Below, in pieces: positions 48,491 through 56,333 of a DNA stretch of 64,000 nt. Position numbers and translations under genes: made by a program. How positions within the stretch are numbered: the first letter of the stretch is position 1; each line of letters opens with the position of its first letter. Source of the stretch: Actinomycetospora endophytica (GTDB taxonomy: Bacteria; Actinomycetota; Actinomycetes; Mycobacteriales; Pseudonocardiaceae). The stretch lies in NCBI RefSeq assembly GCF_021026375.1, contig NZ_JAJNDB010000005.1:124001-188000 (forward strand), read 5' to 3'. Below the pieces are notes generated by a model. It saw only the letters and a program-made list of their open reading frames with translations. It ran no database searches and was not told the origin of the DNA.

Positions 48491-49714
48491 ATGGTGGCAG
48501 AGACGGTGACACCGACGCTCCCCGAGTTCCCGACGCGCTTCCGCGGCGCGCCCGAGCGCAACGCGGCGATCGCCCGGCCACTCGCCTACCTCGGCCGGGT
48601 CCGGCGCACCGACGAGGCCCTCGTCGACGAGATCGGCCGGCGGATGCTCGCCCGCGACGAGATCGGGGCCGACCTCGCGGCCGCGATGCGCCGCGACGCC
48701 ACCCCGCGGGTCACGACGACGGCGCTGCACCGCGCGATCGCCGAGGGCGCCGACGACGACGATCCCCCGGCGTTGCGCCGCTTCGTCGAGGCCCTGGAGC
48801 GGGAGCCGGACTGGCTCGACCACGACCTGCTCGAGCGCGGCGCCCGCGCGTACCGCCGGATGGGTCGCAGCCGCGACGATGTCCTGCTCGCGCTCTCGCT
48901 CATCGGCGGCTACCGCTACGCCGGCCCGGCCGACCTGCTCGTCGCCACCGGCGGGCTGACGGGCTCCACCGCGATGCGCCGCCTCGGCGAGACCACCTCG
49001 TGGGGCCACGCGGTCTCCCGTCCCGGGGGGATGGCCCGCGACGGCGAGGGGTTCCGGGTCACCGCGCACGTCCGGGCGATGCACGCGCTGGTCGACGACC
49101 GCTTCTCCCGCCGCGACGACTGGGACAGCGCCGCGCTGGGCCTCCCGGTCAACCGCAGTGATCTCGCCGGCACGCTCGCGCTGTTCAGCGCCACCGCGAT
49201 GCTCGGCGTGCGGGTCCTGGGCCGCCACATCCCGGCCGCGGACTCCCGCGCGGTGATGCACCTGTGGCGCTACGTCGGGTGGCTGATGGGGGTCGACGAG
49301 GACTGGCTGTTCGCCGACGAGCGCTCCCAGCACGCCTTCGACCACCACCTGCTCCTCGCGCAGAGCGGCCCCACGCCGGCCGGTGCCGCGCTGACCACGG
49401 CCCTCGTCGAAGGAACCCGGCGCAGCCATGCCGAACGCGGCGGGCCGCTGCGCGGGTGGTGGGCCCGACGACGGCTGCTCTCGCACCTGCGCGTGTTCCT
49501 CGGCGCGCAGGGCTGCCGCGACCTGGGCCAGCCGGTCCTCGTCCCGTGGACGGTCCTGCCGGAGATCGCGCGCAACGTCGTCGAATCCTGGATGATCGCG
49601 GCGACCGCGACGGGCAGGCGGTGGTTGGAACGCCGCAGCGACGCCGGCGTCGAGGACGACCTCGAGCGGCTCCTCGGCGAGCGACCGCGCCGCCCCGCCG
49701 AGCTGCCGGTCTGA
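48491..49714 (+). CDS. MpaB-like oxygenase (DUF2236 family)
   Basis: 407 residues. DUF2236/MpaB proteins are heme-dependent oxygenases, including latex-cleaving enzymes and mycophenolic acid MpaB. The family signature appears as LLALSLIGGYRYAGPADLLVATGGLTG, with the conserved His in RRLGETTSWGHAV and RYVGWLMGVDEDWLF. The N-terminal part is rich in Arg and Asp. The ATG has no strong ribosome site. It is the likely target of the divergent TetR. Confidence 0.82.
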   Translation: MVAETVTPTLPEFPTRFRGAPERNAAIARPLAYLGRVRRTDEALVDEIGRRMLARDEIGADLAAAMRRDATPRVTTTALHRAIAEGADDDDPPALRRFVEALEREPDWLDHDLLERGARAYRRMGRSRDDVLLALSLIGGYRYAGPADLLVATGGLTGSTAMRRLGETTSWGHAVSRPGGMARDGEGFRVTAHVRAMHALVDDRFSRRDDWDSAALGLPVNRSDLAGTLALFSATAMLGVRVLGRHIPAADSRAVMHLWRYVGWLMGVDEDWLFADERSQHAFDHHLLLAQSGPTPAGAALTTALVEGTRRSHAERGGPLRGWWARRRLLSHLRVFLGAQGCRDLGQPVLVPWTVLPEIARNVVESWMIAATATGRRWLERRSDAGVEDDLERLLGERPRRPAELPV

Positions 49715-49741
49715 GCGCCCAGCTGCCGGCCCCGGGAACGC

Positions 49742-49789
49742 ACGAACGGCACTCTGGTCACCTTCATAGGTGACCAACGTGCCGTTCGT
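49742..49789. repeat. Nested hairpin after the MpaB-like gene
   Basis: ACGAACGGCAC (49742-49752) pairs with GTGCCGTTCGT (49779-49789); inside, GGTCACC (49756-49762) pairs with GGTGACC (49769-49775). The outer arms resemble the gamma family in using ACGAAC...GTTCGT. Between convergent genes, probably a terminator. Confidence 0.65.
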
Positions 49790-49829
49790 CCGGTATGGGG
49801 GGCCGGCGCTCGTCCGGGAAGGGCGACCC

Positions 49830-50684
49830 TCAGCGCCCGGTGAAGTGCGGCTCCCGGCGCTCGCCGAACGCGGTGAACGCCTCGGCGAGGTCGGCGCTGG
49901 GCAGGAACGCGGCGTTCCACGCGGCCACGTAGCGCAGGCCCGCCTCGACCCGGGGACCCCGCTCGGCGTCGAGGACGTCCTTGATGCCGCGGGTGACGAG
50001 CGGGGAGTTCTTCGCCATCGCGCCCGCGAGCTCGAACGCCGCGGCCCGCAGCGCCTCCTCGTCGTCGAGCACCCGGTTGACGAGGCCGATCCGCTCGGCG
50101 TGCGCGGCGTCGACGTCGGCGCCGGTGAGCGCCAGCTCGCGCAGCGCCCCGTCGCCGATGATCCCGACGAGCCGCTGCAGCGACCCGAGGTCGGCGACCA
50201 TCGCCATCCGCACCTCGCGCACCGAGAACACCGCGTCCGCGCCGGCGAGCCGGACGTCACAGGCCGTCGCGAGGTCGACCCCGCCGCCGATGCACCAGCC
50301 CTGGATCGCCGCCACGATCGGCGTGCGGCAGTCGGCGACCGCGGTGATCGCGGCCTGCAGGTCGCGGACGTGGCGCAGGAACTCCTCGCGCGCGCCGGCC
50401 GTGGGGTCGGTGAGCACGCTGCCCAGCGACTCGGTCGCCGCCCGCAGGTCCAGCCCGTAGGAGAAGCGGCCCTCGGCGCCGGTGACGACGATCGCGCGGA
50501 CCTCGGGGTCGGCGTCGAGGGCCCGCATGACGGCGGGCAGCTCGGCGAAGAACGCGGGCGCCATCGCGCGGGCCGTCATCGACACCTCGGCCACGTGGGC
50601 GGTCGGGGTCTCGCGGGAGACGGCCAGGGACTCGAGGTGCTCGGGCAGGGCCGCTGCGGAGGAACCGGCCACGGACGTCGTCAT
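49830..50684 (-). CDS. Enoyl-CoA hydratase/isomerase (crotonase) family
   Basis: 284 residues of the crotonase fold. The oxyanion-hole region is IVAAIQGWCIGGGVDLATACD with the second Gly pair; the first is in GAEGRFSYGLDLRA. An Asp in FSVREVRMAMVADLGSLQRL suggests the dienoyl-CoA isomerase subgroup (delta3,5 to delta2,4) rather than classical hydratase. Length is slightly longer than usual. It is separated from the STAS gene by 52 bp and transcribed in the same direction. Confidence 0.85.
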   Translation of the reverse strand: MTTSVAGSSAAALPEHLESLAVSRETPTAHVAEVSMTARAMAPAFFAELPAVMRALDADPEVRAIVVTGAEGRFSYGLDLRAATESLGSVLTDPTAGAREEFLRHVRDLQAAITAVADCRTPIVAAIQGWCIGGGVDLATACDVRLAGADAVFSVREVRMAMVADLGSLQRLVGIIGDGALRELALTGADVDAAHAERIGLVNRVLDDEEALRAAAFELAGAMAKNSPLVTRGIKDVLDAERGPRVEAGLRYVAAWNAAFLPSADLAEAFTAFGERREPHFTGR

Positions 50685-50736
50685 GACCCGACTAGATCAC
50701 CCCGGGCGAGCGGGAGTCCAGCGACCCCGGGCCCCG

Positions 50737-51081
50737 TCACGCCTCGCGCAGCACCCGGTCCAGTCCGGTCAGCCGCAGTGCCCGGCTCGGCTGGCCGTGC
50801 ACGCCGCGCAGGTGGAACGCCCCACCCGCCGCGGTCACCCGTTGCGAGGCGCCGAGCAGGACCCGCATCCCGCAGGAGTCGCAGTAGGGCACCGACGCCA
50901 TGTCGACGACGAGGTCCACCGGCCCGTCCGCCGAGCTCAGCCGGTGGTCGATCACGGCCTCGAGCTCGCGGAAGTGGCTGTAGTCGAGATCGCCGGTGAC
51001 CACGACGACGACCGCCGCCCCCGGCTGCTCGTCGACGCGGACGGTGAAGTCCAGCGCGTCGTGCTCGACCCCGGCGCTCAC
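50737..51081 (-). CDS. STAS-domain anti-sigma factor antagonist
   Basis: 114 residues, the usual length for RsbV/SpoIIAA-type antagonists, which bind an anti-sigma kinase and free a sigma factor when unphosphorylated. The phosphorylatable Ser is Ser69 in YCDSCGM; a Cys replaces the usual Ser at the next position. Its GTG start overlaps the stop of the B12-binding gene by 4 bp. The phosphatase encoded two genes upstream would keep it active. No anti-sigma kinase or sigma factor gene is in the window. Confidence 0.9.
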   Translation of the reverse strand: MSAGVEHDALDFTVRVDEQPGAAVVVVVTGDLDYSHFRELEAVIDHRLSSADGPVDLVVDMASVPYCDSCGMRVLLGASQRVTAAGGAFHLRGVHGQPSRALRLTGLDRVLREA

Positions 51082-52124
51082 GCGGACCCCTCCGCACCGA
51101 CCTCGGCACACGCCGCCCGCACGGCCTCCGAGCGCAGCAGGGCGACGGTGCGCGGTGAGTCGCCCAGCCGGGACGCGAGCTCGTCGAGGGCGCGCCCGGC
51201 CTCGGCGGGGGTGAGCCCGTGCGGCACGGTGAGTGAGGAGATCCAGCGCACGAACCGGGCGAGCAGGGCCGGGTCCGCGACGTAGACCGCGGCCGCGAGG
51301 AAGTCCACGAGGTGCCCGAGGTCGTCGGTGAGCTCCTCGGAGGGGTCCGCCCCCCGCAGTCGTTCGGCGAGATCCCCGATGAGCTCGCCGCGCCGGGCGT
51401 GCAGGTAGGCCTGCTCCTCGCGCGAGGCGTCGTCGACGGTGACCGCCGCGTCGTCGCCGACCAGTGCCTGGCCGGCGAGCAGGTCCGCGGCCGCCCGCGC
51501 GTCGGGCGCCCACCCGTCGGCCCCCACCGCCCGGGCCCAGCGACCGTCCGGGCCGAACGCCGGACCGCCCGCGAGGATCGGGGTCCCGCTCGCGCGGCAT
51601 GCCTCGACCAGGCGCCGCGCCGCGGGCAGCCGGGAGGGCAGCGAGCTCGACACGGCGACGACGTCGGGCCCCGCCGTGTTCAGGTGCACCGCGACCTGGG
51701 TGGCCGGGACGCTGGACCCGAGGAAGGTCACCTCCCAGCCGTGGTGCGCCAGCACCTCGGCGAGCAGGCGGGCGGGCAGGCCGTGCCACTCGCCGTCGAG
51801 ACACGCCACCGCGATGCGCCCGACGCCGGTCGGGGCGGGCGCGGGCCGGTGACGGCTCACCGCGGCCACCACCCGCTCGGAGATGTGGGTCGCGACGTGC
51901 TCCTGCACAACGGTCCACGTGCCGGCCGCCCAGCGCTCGCCCACCTCGCGCTGCGCCTCGGCCACGACGTCGAGAAGCACGTCCTCGGGGTCGTGCCCGC
52001 CGTCGATCGCGGCGAGGGCGACGACGACCGCCCCGGTCTCGTCCGAGGCCTCCAACCGGGCCAGGTAGTCGTCGCGGACGGCGTCGAGGTCGGCGGCGGT
52101 GGCGGGATCGGCCGGTGCGGTCAC
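51078..52124 (-). CDS. Cobalamin-binding protein with CarH-type Wx9EH signature
   Basis: 348 residues. The helical cap domain (about residues 20-90) contains GERWAAGTWTVVQEHVAT: Trp65, Glu75 and His76 form the Wx9EH motif that marks CarH/LitR-type B12 photoreceptors. The B12 Rossmann domain (about 100-215) has DGEWHGLP with His114 as likely lower-axial ligand, then EVTFLGSSVPA and ILAGGPAFG. There is no MerR DNA-binding domain. A helical C-terminal region of about 120 residues has no known match. It is joined by 4-bp overlaps to an RsbU-type phosphatase before it and a STAS antagonist after it. Likely a light or B12 sensor feeding a partner-switch pathway; an ordinary corrinoid protein is the alternative. 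Confidence 0.88.
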   Translation of the reverse strand: MTAPADPATAADLDAVRDDYLARLEASDETGAVVVALAAIDGGHDPEDVLLDVVAEAQREVGERWAAGTWTVVQEHVATHISERVVAAVSRHRPAPAPTGVGRIAVACLDGEWHGLPARLLAEVLAHHGWEVTFLGSSVPATQVAVHLNTAGPDVVAVSSSLPSRLPAARRLVEACRASGTPILAGGPAFGPDGRWARAVGADGWAPDARAAADLLAGQALVGDDAAVTVDDASREEQAYLHARRGELIGDLAERLRGADPSEELTDDLGHLVDFLAAAVYVADPALLARFVRWISSLTVPHGLTPAEAGRALDELASRLGDSPRTVALLRSEAVRAACAEVGAEGSA

Positions 52125-53803
52125 GCGTGGTCTCCCCTCGGCACGGCGGGCGGGGCCTGGAGCGCGAGCAGGGCCACGTCGTCGTGGTCCCGGCCGCCCA
52201 GCCAGGCCGAGAGCAGCTGCAGGACCCGCTCGCAGACCACCTGGGCGGGGGCTCCGACGCAGCTCGCGAGGGCACCCTCGAGGCGTTCCTCGCCGTAGAA
52301 GTCCCGGCCGTCCGGCCCGCCGCGGGCCTCGGTCACGCCGTCGCTGTAGAGCAGGCAGGTGTCGCCGGGGCGCAGGAGCACCTCGGTGGCCCCGAACTCG
52401 CCGTCGCGCAGGGCCCCGACGAGCGTCCCGCTCAGCCGCACCTCGACGACGGAGCCGTCGGCGCGCAGCACGTACGGCGGCGGGTGGCCGCCGGTCGCCA
52501 GGCGCAGCCGCACCGATCCGTCCGGCGTCGGACGGGCGTCGCCGAGGACCATCGTCGCGAACCGGGGCATCGTCGGGGCGGCGCCGGCCGCGTCGAGGTC
52601 GGCCGCGTCGAGCAGGGCGGCGTTGAGCAGGTCGAGCAGCGCGGCGGGGTCGCGCTCCACCAGGCGCAGGGCGTGCAGCGACTGCCGCACCCGTCCGGAC
52701 AGCACCGCCGCCTCGATGCCCTTGCCGCACACGTCGCCGAGCAGGAACGGGGTCTCGCCGGACGGGGTGACCGGCAGCACCTCGTAGAAGTCGCCGCCGA
52801 CGCGCAGGCTCTCGCGCGCCGGCCGGTAGGCACTGCCGAGGACGAGCCCGTCCACCGCCTCCGGCAGCCGCGGCGGCTCGAGGCTCCCCTGCAGCACCTC
52901 GCCGAGGTGGGCCTGCTCGCGGTAGAGCGCGGCGGCCGAGAGCGCGGTGCCGACCCGGACCGCGTACTCCTGCGCCAGCGGCAGCCCGTCCTCGACGTCG
53001 GGGGGCAGCGGCGTCTCCGTGACCAGCACCAGCGCGCCGCGCACGACGGTGCCGGGGACCGGGACGACGGTGACGTGCCCGGTCGGCGGTCCCGCGGACC
53101 AGACGGGCAGGTCGGCGAGCTCGACGGCGGCCCAGGGGTCCACCGGGGAGTCGCCGGTCATCGCCTCGAACAGCCGCGGCGCACTGCGCAGGTCGGCGCG
53201 GGCGATCTCTCCGGGGACCGGCCGGGCGCCCTCCTCGCCGCGCACCCAGCGCACCGTCTCCGAGGCGTCCGCGAGCAGGACGAGCACCGTCGGCGCGAGC
53301 GTCCCGGCCGCGAGGGTGGCCGCGGTGCGCAGCGTGCGCTCGACGTTGAGCACGCCGTGCAGCGCACGCCCGGCCTCCGCGAGGAACTGGGCGCGGGCCT
53401 GGGCACGGTGCAACGACCGCGAGCCGCGGCGCTCGTCGGTGACGTCGCGCAGGTACCAGCAGGTCAGGAGGTCGCCGGAGCGCGAGTCGTCGGCCAGCGG
53501 CTGCCCGCGGCCCACCAGGCTGCGCCCACCGACCTCGGCCTCGAACTCCTCGGCGCCGCCCCGGACCACCGCGGTGAACGCGTCGTGCCCGCCGTGCTCG
53601 ACCGGCGCCCCCGCCGCCAGCCCCGGGAGTAGCCGCTCCCCGGCCGGGTTGATCGCGTGCACGATCTGCCGGGTTCCACCGGGGCGCTCCGCGCCGGTGA
53701 CGACAACGGCCTCGCTGAGCCCCTCCAGGACACGGGCCGACAAGCTGCGCATGCCCGAAGGCGGCGTCGGCAGAGGTCCCCCCGCCGGCATCGTCGAGTC
53801 CAT
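52121..53803 (-). CDS. PP2C-type (RsbU/SpoIIE) phosphatase with PAS- and GAF-like sensor domains
   Basis: About 560 residues. The first 120 residues look like a PAS-type domain (EAVVVTGAERPGGTRQIVHA, then CWYLRDVTDERR); 140-290 resemble GAF (FLAEAGRALHGVLNVERTLR). The phosphatase domain begins near 300 with RVGGDFYEVLPV, FLLGDVCGKGIEAA, YSDGVTEA and DHDDVALLAL, giving the metal-binding Asp residues. It should dephosphorylate a STAS antagonist. First gene of a three-gene overlapping operon. The start at 53803 is preferred; longer starts lack support. The sensed signal may be shared with the B12 protein. Confidence 0.88.
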   Translation of the reverse strand: MDSTMPAGGPLPTPPSGMRSLSARVLEGLSEAVVVTGAERPGGTRQIVHAINPAGERLLPGLAAGAPVEHGGHDAFTAVVRGGAEEFEAEVGGRSLVGRGQPLADDSRSGDLLTCWYLRDVTDERRGSRSLHRAQARAQFLAEAGRALHGVLNVERTLRTAATLAAGTLAPTVLVLLADASETVRWVRGEEGARPVPGEIARADLRSAPRLFEAMTGDSPVDPWAAVELADLPVWSAGPPTGHVTVVPVPGTVVRGALVLVTETPLPPDVEDGLPLAQEYAVRVGTALSAAALYREQAHLGEVLQGSLEPPRLPEAVDGLVLGSAYRPARESLRVGGDFYEVLPVTPSGETPFLLGDVCGKGIEAAVLSGRVRQSLHALRLVERDPAALLDLLNAALLDAADLDAAGAAPTMPRFATMVLGDARPTPDGSVRLRLATGGHPPPYVLRADGSVVEVRLSGTLVGALRDGEFGATEVLLRPGDTCLLYSDGVTEARGGPDGRDFYGEERLEGALASCVGAPAQVVCERVLQLLSAWLGGRDHDDVALLALQAPPAVPRGDHA

Positions 53804-53919
53804 GGCGCCCCCAGGGATCGTGGTCCGCGGGCCCACGTTAGCGCTTCCGCCGGATCGCCCCGGACACCCGGTGTGACCACGACCCGCGCCCGGCGCGCGG
53901 TCGTGGTAGGCAGCCGCCC

Positions 53920-54348
53920 ATGAGCGCCCTGACCTACGACCACGCCAGCACCATCGTCGCCGCCGCCCTCTCCCACGGCCGGGAGGCCGGCTACAAGCCG
54001 CTCACCGTGGCCGTCCTGGACACCGGCGGACACCTCGTCGCGCTCGGCCGGGCGGACGGTTCGGGGTTCCTGCGCCCGGACGTGGCGGTCGCCAAGGCGC
54101 ACGGCGTCATCGGGCTGATGATGGACAGCCGGGCCATCGCCGCACGCGCTTCCGACTCGCCGGAGTTCTTCACCTCGGTCGCCTCGCTGGCGGGCGGGAA
54201 GGTGTTCTCGGTGCCCGGCGGGGTGTTCGTGTGCGACGCCGACGGCGAGGTCATCGGCGCGGCGGGCGCCTCCGGGGACGCGTCGCTGGCCGACGAGGAG
54301 GCGGTCGTCGCCGGCATCGAGGCGGCGGGTCTGGTGGCGCGTACATAG
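53920..54348 (+). CDS. HbpS/GlcG-like heme-binding domain protein
   Basis: 142 residues of the GlcG/HbpS fold (DUF336). The patterns are YKPLTVAVLDTGGHLVALGRADG, and GGVFVCDADGEVIGAAGASGDAS. HbpS binds and degrades heme in Streptomyces; others are accessory proteins of oxidases. No signal peptide, so it is probably cytoplasmic. A 9-bp inverted repeat ACCACGACC/GGTCGTGGT (53876-53907) lies upstream. Its TAG stop is the first triplet of the alpha hairpin. Confidence 0.87.
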   Translation: MSALTYDHASTIVAAALSHGREAGYKPLTVAVLDTGGHLVALGRADGSGFLRPDVAVAKAHGVIGLMMDSRAIAARASDSPEFFTSVASLAGGKVFSVPGGVFVCDADGEVIGAAGASGDASLADEEAVVAGIEAAGLVART

Positions 54349-54418
54349 GTGGCCTACGGCCTTGTGAGCACAAATTGACGCCCCGACGTCAATTTGTGCT
54401 CACAAGCAGTGGCACCTA
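54346..54418. repeat. Alpha-family hairpin, copy 6
   Basis: TAGGTGGCC to GGCACCTA with GTGAGCACAAATTGACG perfectly paired to CGTCAATTTGTGCTCAC around a CCCCGA loop (not counting the outer ends). Left TAG is the stop of the HbpS-like gene. The right end is 11 bp before the GntR ATG, so it may also carry its promoter. Confidence 0.85.
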
Positions 54419-54429
54419 GTGTTGTATCT

Positions 54430-55080
54430 ATGTCCGACACCAGTGGCGTCTCAGCGGCGGACGCCGTGTACCGCCACGTGAAGGACCGCGTGCTGACCGG
54501 CGAGCTCGAGGGCGGCCGGATGGTCAGCGAGGGCGAGGTCTCGGCCGCGCTGGGCGTCAGCCGCACCCCGGTCCGCGAGGCGTTCCTGCGTCTCGAGGTC
54601 GAGGGGTGGCTGCGGCTGTTCCCGAAGCGGGGCGCCCTCGTGGTCCCGGTCGCGCCGCACGAGATCGACGAGGTCCTGGACGCCCGCGCGCTGCTCGAGG
54701 CGCACGCCGCGGCCGACGTCGTGACCCGTCCCGACGACCTCGCCGCGCTGCTGTCCGCCCTCGGCGCGGCGATCGACCGGCAGGCCGCCGCCCACGACGC
54801 GGCCGACCTCCCCGGATTCGCCCGGGCGGACGCGGAGTTCCACCAGCTCGTCGCCGACGCCGGGCGCAACTCGCTGCTCGGCGGCTTCTACGCCACGTTG
54901 CGCGAGCGCCAGCAGCGGATGACCGCCGACTCGGTCCGCGGGCGCAGTGCCGCCGCCACCACCGTGCTCGACGAGCACCGGGCGCTGCGCGACCTGCTCG
55001 CCGCCCGCGACGTCGAGGGTTTCGCCCGCGCCCTGACCGACCATCTCGACAACACCCACCGCCACGGAAGGACCCGATGA
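54430..55080 (+). CDS. GntR family (FCD) transcriptional regulator
   Basis: 216 residues. Winged helix: AVYRHVKDRVLTGELEGGRM, then ALGVSRTPVREAFLRLEVEG; the FCD domain holds EFHQLVADAGRN and LDEHRAL. No ribosome site precedes the ATG: only 11 bases separate it from the alpha hairpin, so the transcript may be leaderless. It overlaps the MFS gene by ATGA and probably controls it. Confidence 0.9.
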   Translation: MSDTSGVSAADAVYRHVKDRVLTGELEGGRMVSEGEVSAALGVSRTPVREAFLRLEVEGWLRLFPKRGALVVPVAPHEIDEVLDARALLEAHAAADVVTRPDDLAALLSALGAAIDRQAAAHDAADLPGFARADAEFHQLVADAGRNSLLGGFYATLRERQQRMTADSVRGRSAAATTVLDEHRALRDLLAARDVEGFARALTDHLDNTHRHGRTR

Positions 55081-56279
55081 CCGCGACCCTGGACCAGTCC
55101 ACCGCGACCCGTCGGGGCTCGACCGCCTGGCTGCCGGTCGGGCTCGCCCTGTTCACCGTCGCCTGGGGCGGCAACCAGTTCACGCCGCTCATGGTCATGT
55201 ACCGCGAGCTCGGCGGGTTCTCGACGGCGACCGTGGACGTGCTGCTCGGCGCCTACGTGCTGGGGATCGTGCCCGGCATGCTCGTCGGCGGGCCGCTCTC
55301 CGACCGCCTCGGGCGCAAGCCGCTGATGCTGGCCGCGCCCCCGATCGCGATCGCCGGCAGCGTCGTCCTGGCGGCCGGCGGCGACGTGGTGCCGGTGCTG
55401 TTCGTCGGCCGGGTGCTGGCCGGGCTGGCGCTCGGCATCGCGATGGCGGTCGGGTCGACGTGGATCAGCGAGCTGTCCTCGCTGCGCGGCGCGTCCGCCG
55501 GCGGGGCCTCCCGCGCGGCCATGTCGCTGACCCTCGGGTTCCTGCTCGGCCCGGTCGCGGCCGGGCTGCTCGCCCAGTGGGCGCCGTGGCCGGAGGTGCT
55601 CTCGTACGCCGTCCACGTCGTCGTCGGGATCCCCCTCGGCCTCGCCGCGCTGCGCACCGTCGAGACGCTCGACCGCGACCAGGTCCCGACGCGGCGCCTG
55701 GTCGACGACCTGCGCATCCCGGTCGGCGAGCACCGCGAGTTCATGACGATCGTCGTGCCGGTGGCGCCGTGGGTGTTCACCTGTGCCGGGGTGGCCTACG
55801 CGGTCCTGCCGTCGCTGGTGTCGAGCGCCGTCCCCGGGCACGCGATCGCGTTCGGGGCGGTGATGACGGCGGTGACGCTGGCCGCCGGGGTGGGCGCGCA
55901 GTCGCTGGCCAAGCGGCTCGGGCTGGCCGACGCGCGCGGCGGGATGCTCGGGCAGGCGTTCGCCGCGGCCGGGATGCTGCTGGCCGCGGTCACCGCCGCC
56001 GTCCCGGGCGTGGTGCTCGCGGTGGTCTCGGCCACGGTGCTCGGGATCGGCTACGGCTTCGCGCTGGTCAGCGGGCTCGCCGAGGTGTCACGCATCGCGC
56101 CGGCGCGTCATCTCGCCGGGCTGAACGCGGTGTTCTACGCGCTGGCGTACCTCGGGTTCCTCGTCCCGGCTGTGCTGGCGGTGCTCGCGGGCCTGGTCTC
56201 GTACAGCGTGCTGTTCGTGGCGCTGGGCGTGATCGCGCTCGGTGCGCTGGTCGTCGTGAGGTGCGCTGCGCGCTTGTGA
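55077..56279 (+). CDS. MFS transporter
   Basis: 400 residues, about 12 membrane helices. Motif A is GGPLSDRLGRKPLML; RVLAGLALGIAMAVGSTW is helix 4. Coupled to the GntR regulator by an ATGA overlap. The last residues (RCAARL) and the TGA stop are encoded by the left arm of the adjacent alpha hairpin, so the C-terminus depends on that element. Substrate unknown. Confidence 0.88.
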   Translation: MTATLDQSTATRRGSTAWLPVGLALFTVAWGGNQFTPLMVMYRELGGFSTATVDVLLGAYVLGIVPGMLVGGPLSDRLGRKPLMLAAPPIAIAGSVVLAAGGDVVPVLFVGRVLAGLALGIAMAVGSTWISELSSLRGASAGGASRAAMSLTLGFLLGPVAAGLLAQWAPWPEVLSYAVHVVVGIPLGLAALRTVETLDRDQVPTRRLVDDLRIPVGEHREFMTIVVPVAPWVFTCAGVAYAVLPSLVSSAVPGHAIAFGAVMTAVTLAAGVGAQSLAKRLGLADARGGMLGQAFAAAGMLLAAVTAAVPGVVLAVVSATVLGIGYGFALVSGLAEVSRIAPARHLAGLNAVFYALAYLGFLVPAVLAVLAGLVSYSVLFVALGVIALGALVVVRCAARL

Positions 56280-56333
56280 GCACAAATTGACGCTCTGGCG
56301 TCAATTTGTGCTCACAAGGCCGCAGGCCACCTA
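56259..56333. repeat. Alpha-family hairpin, copy 7
   Basis: AGGTGCG to GGCCACCTA with GTGAGCACAAATTGACGC perfectly paired with GCGTCAATTTGTGCTCAC over a 4-base loop. Contains the TGA stop of the MFS gene (plus strand) and the TAG stop of the alcohol dehydrogenase (minus strand, 56331-56333). Best-preserved member. Confidence 0.88.
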
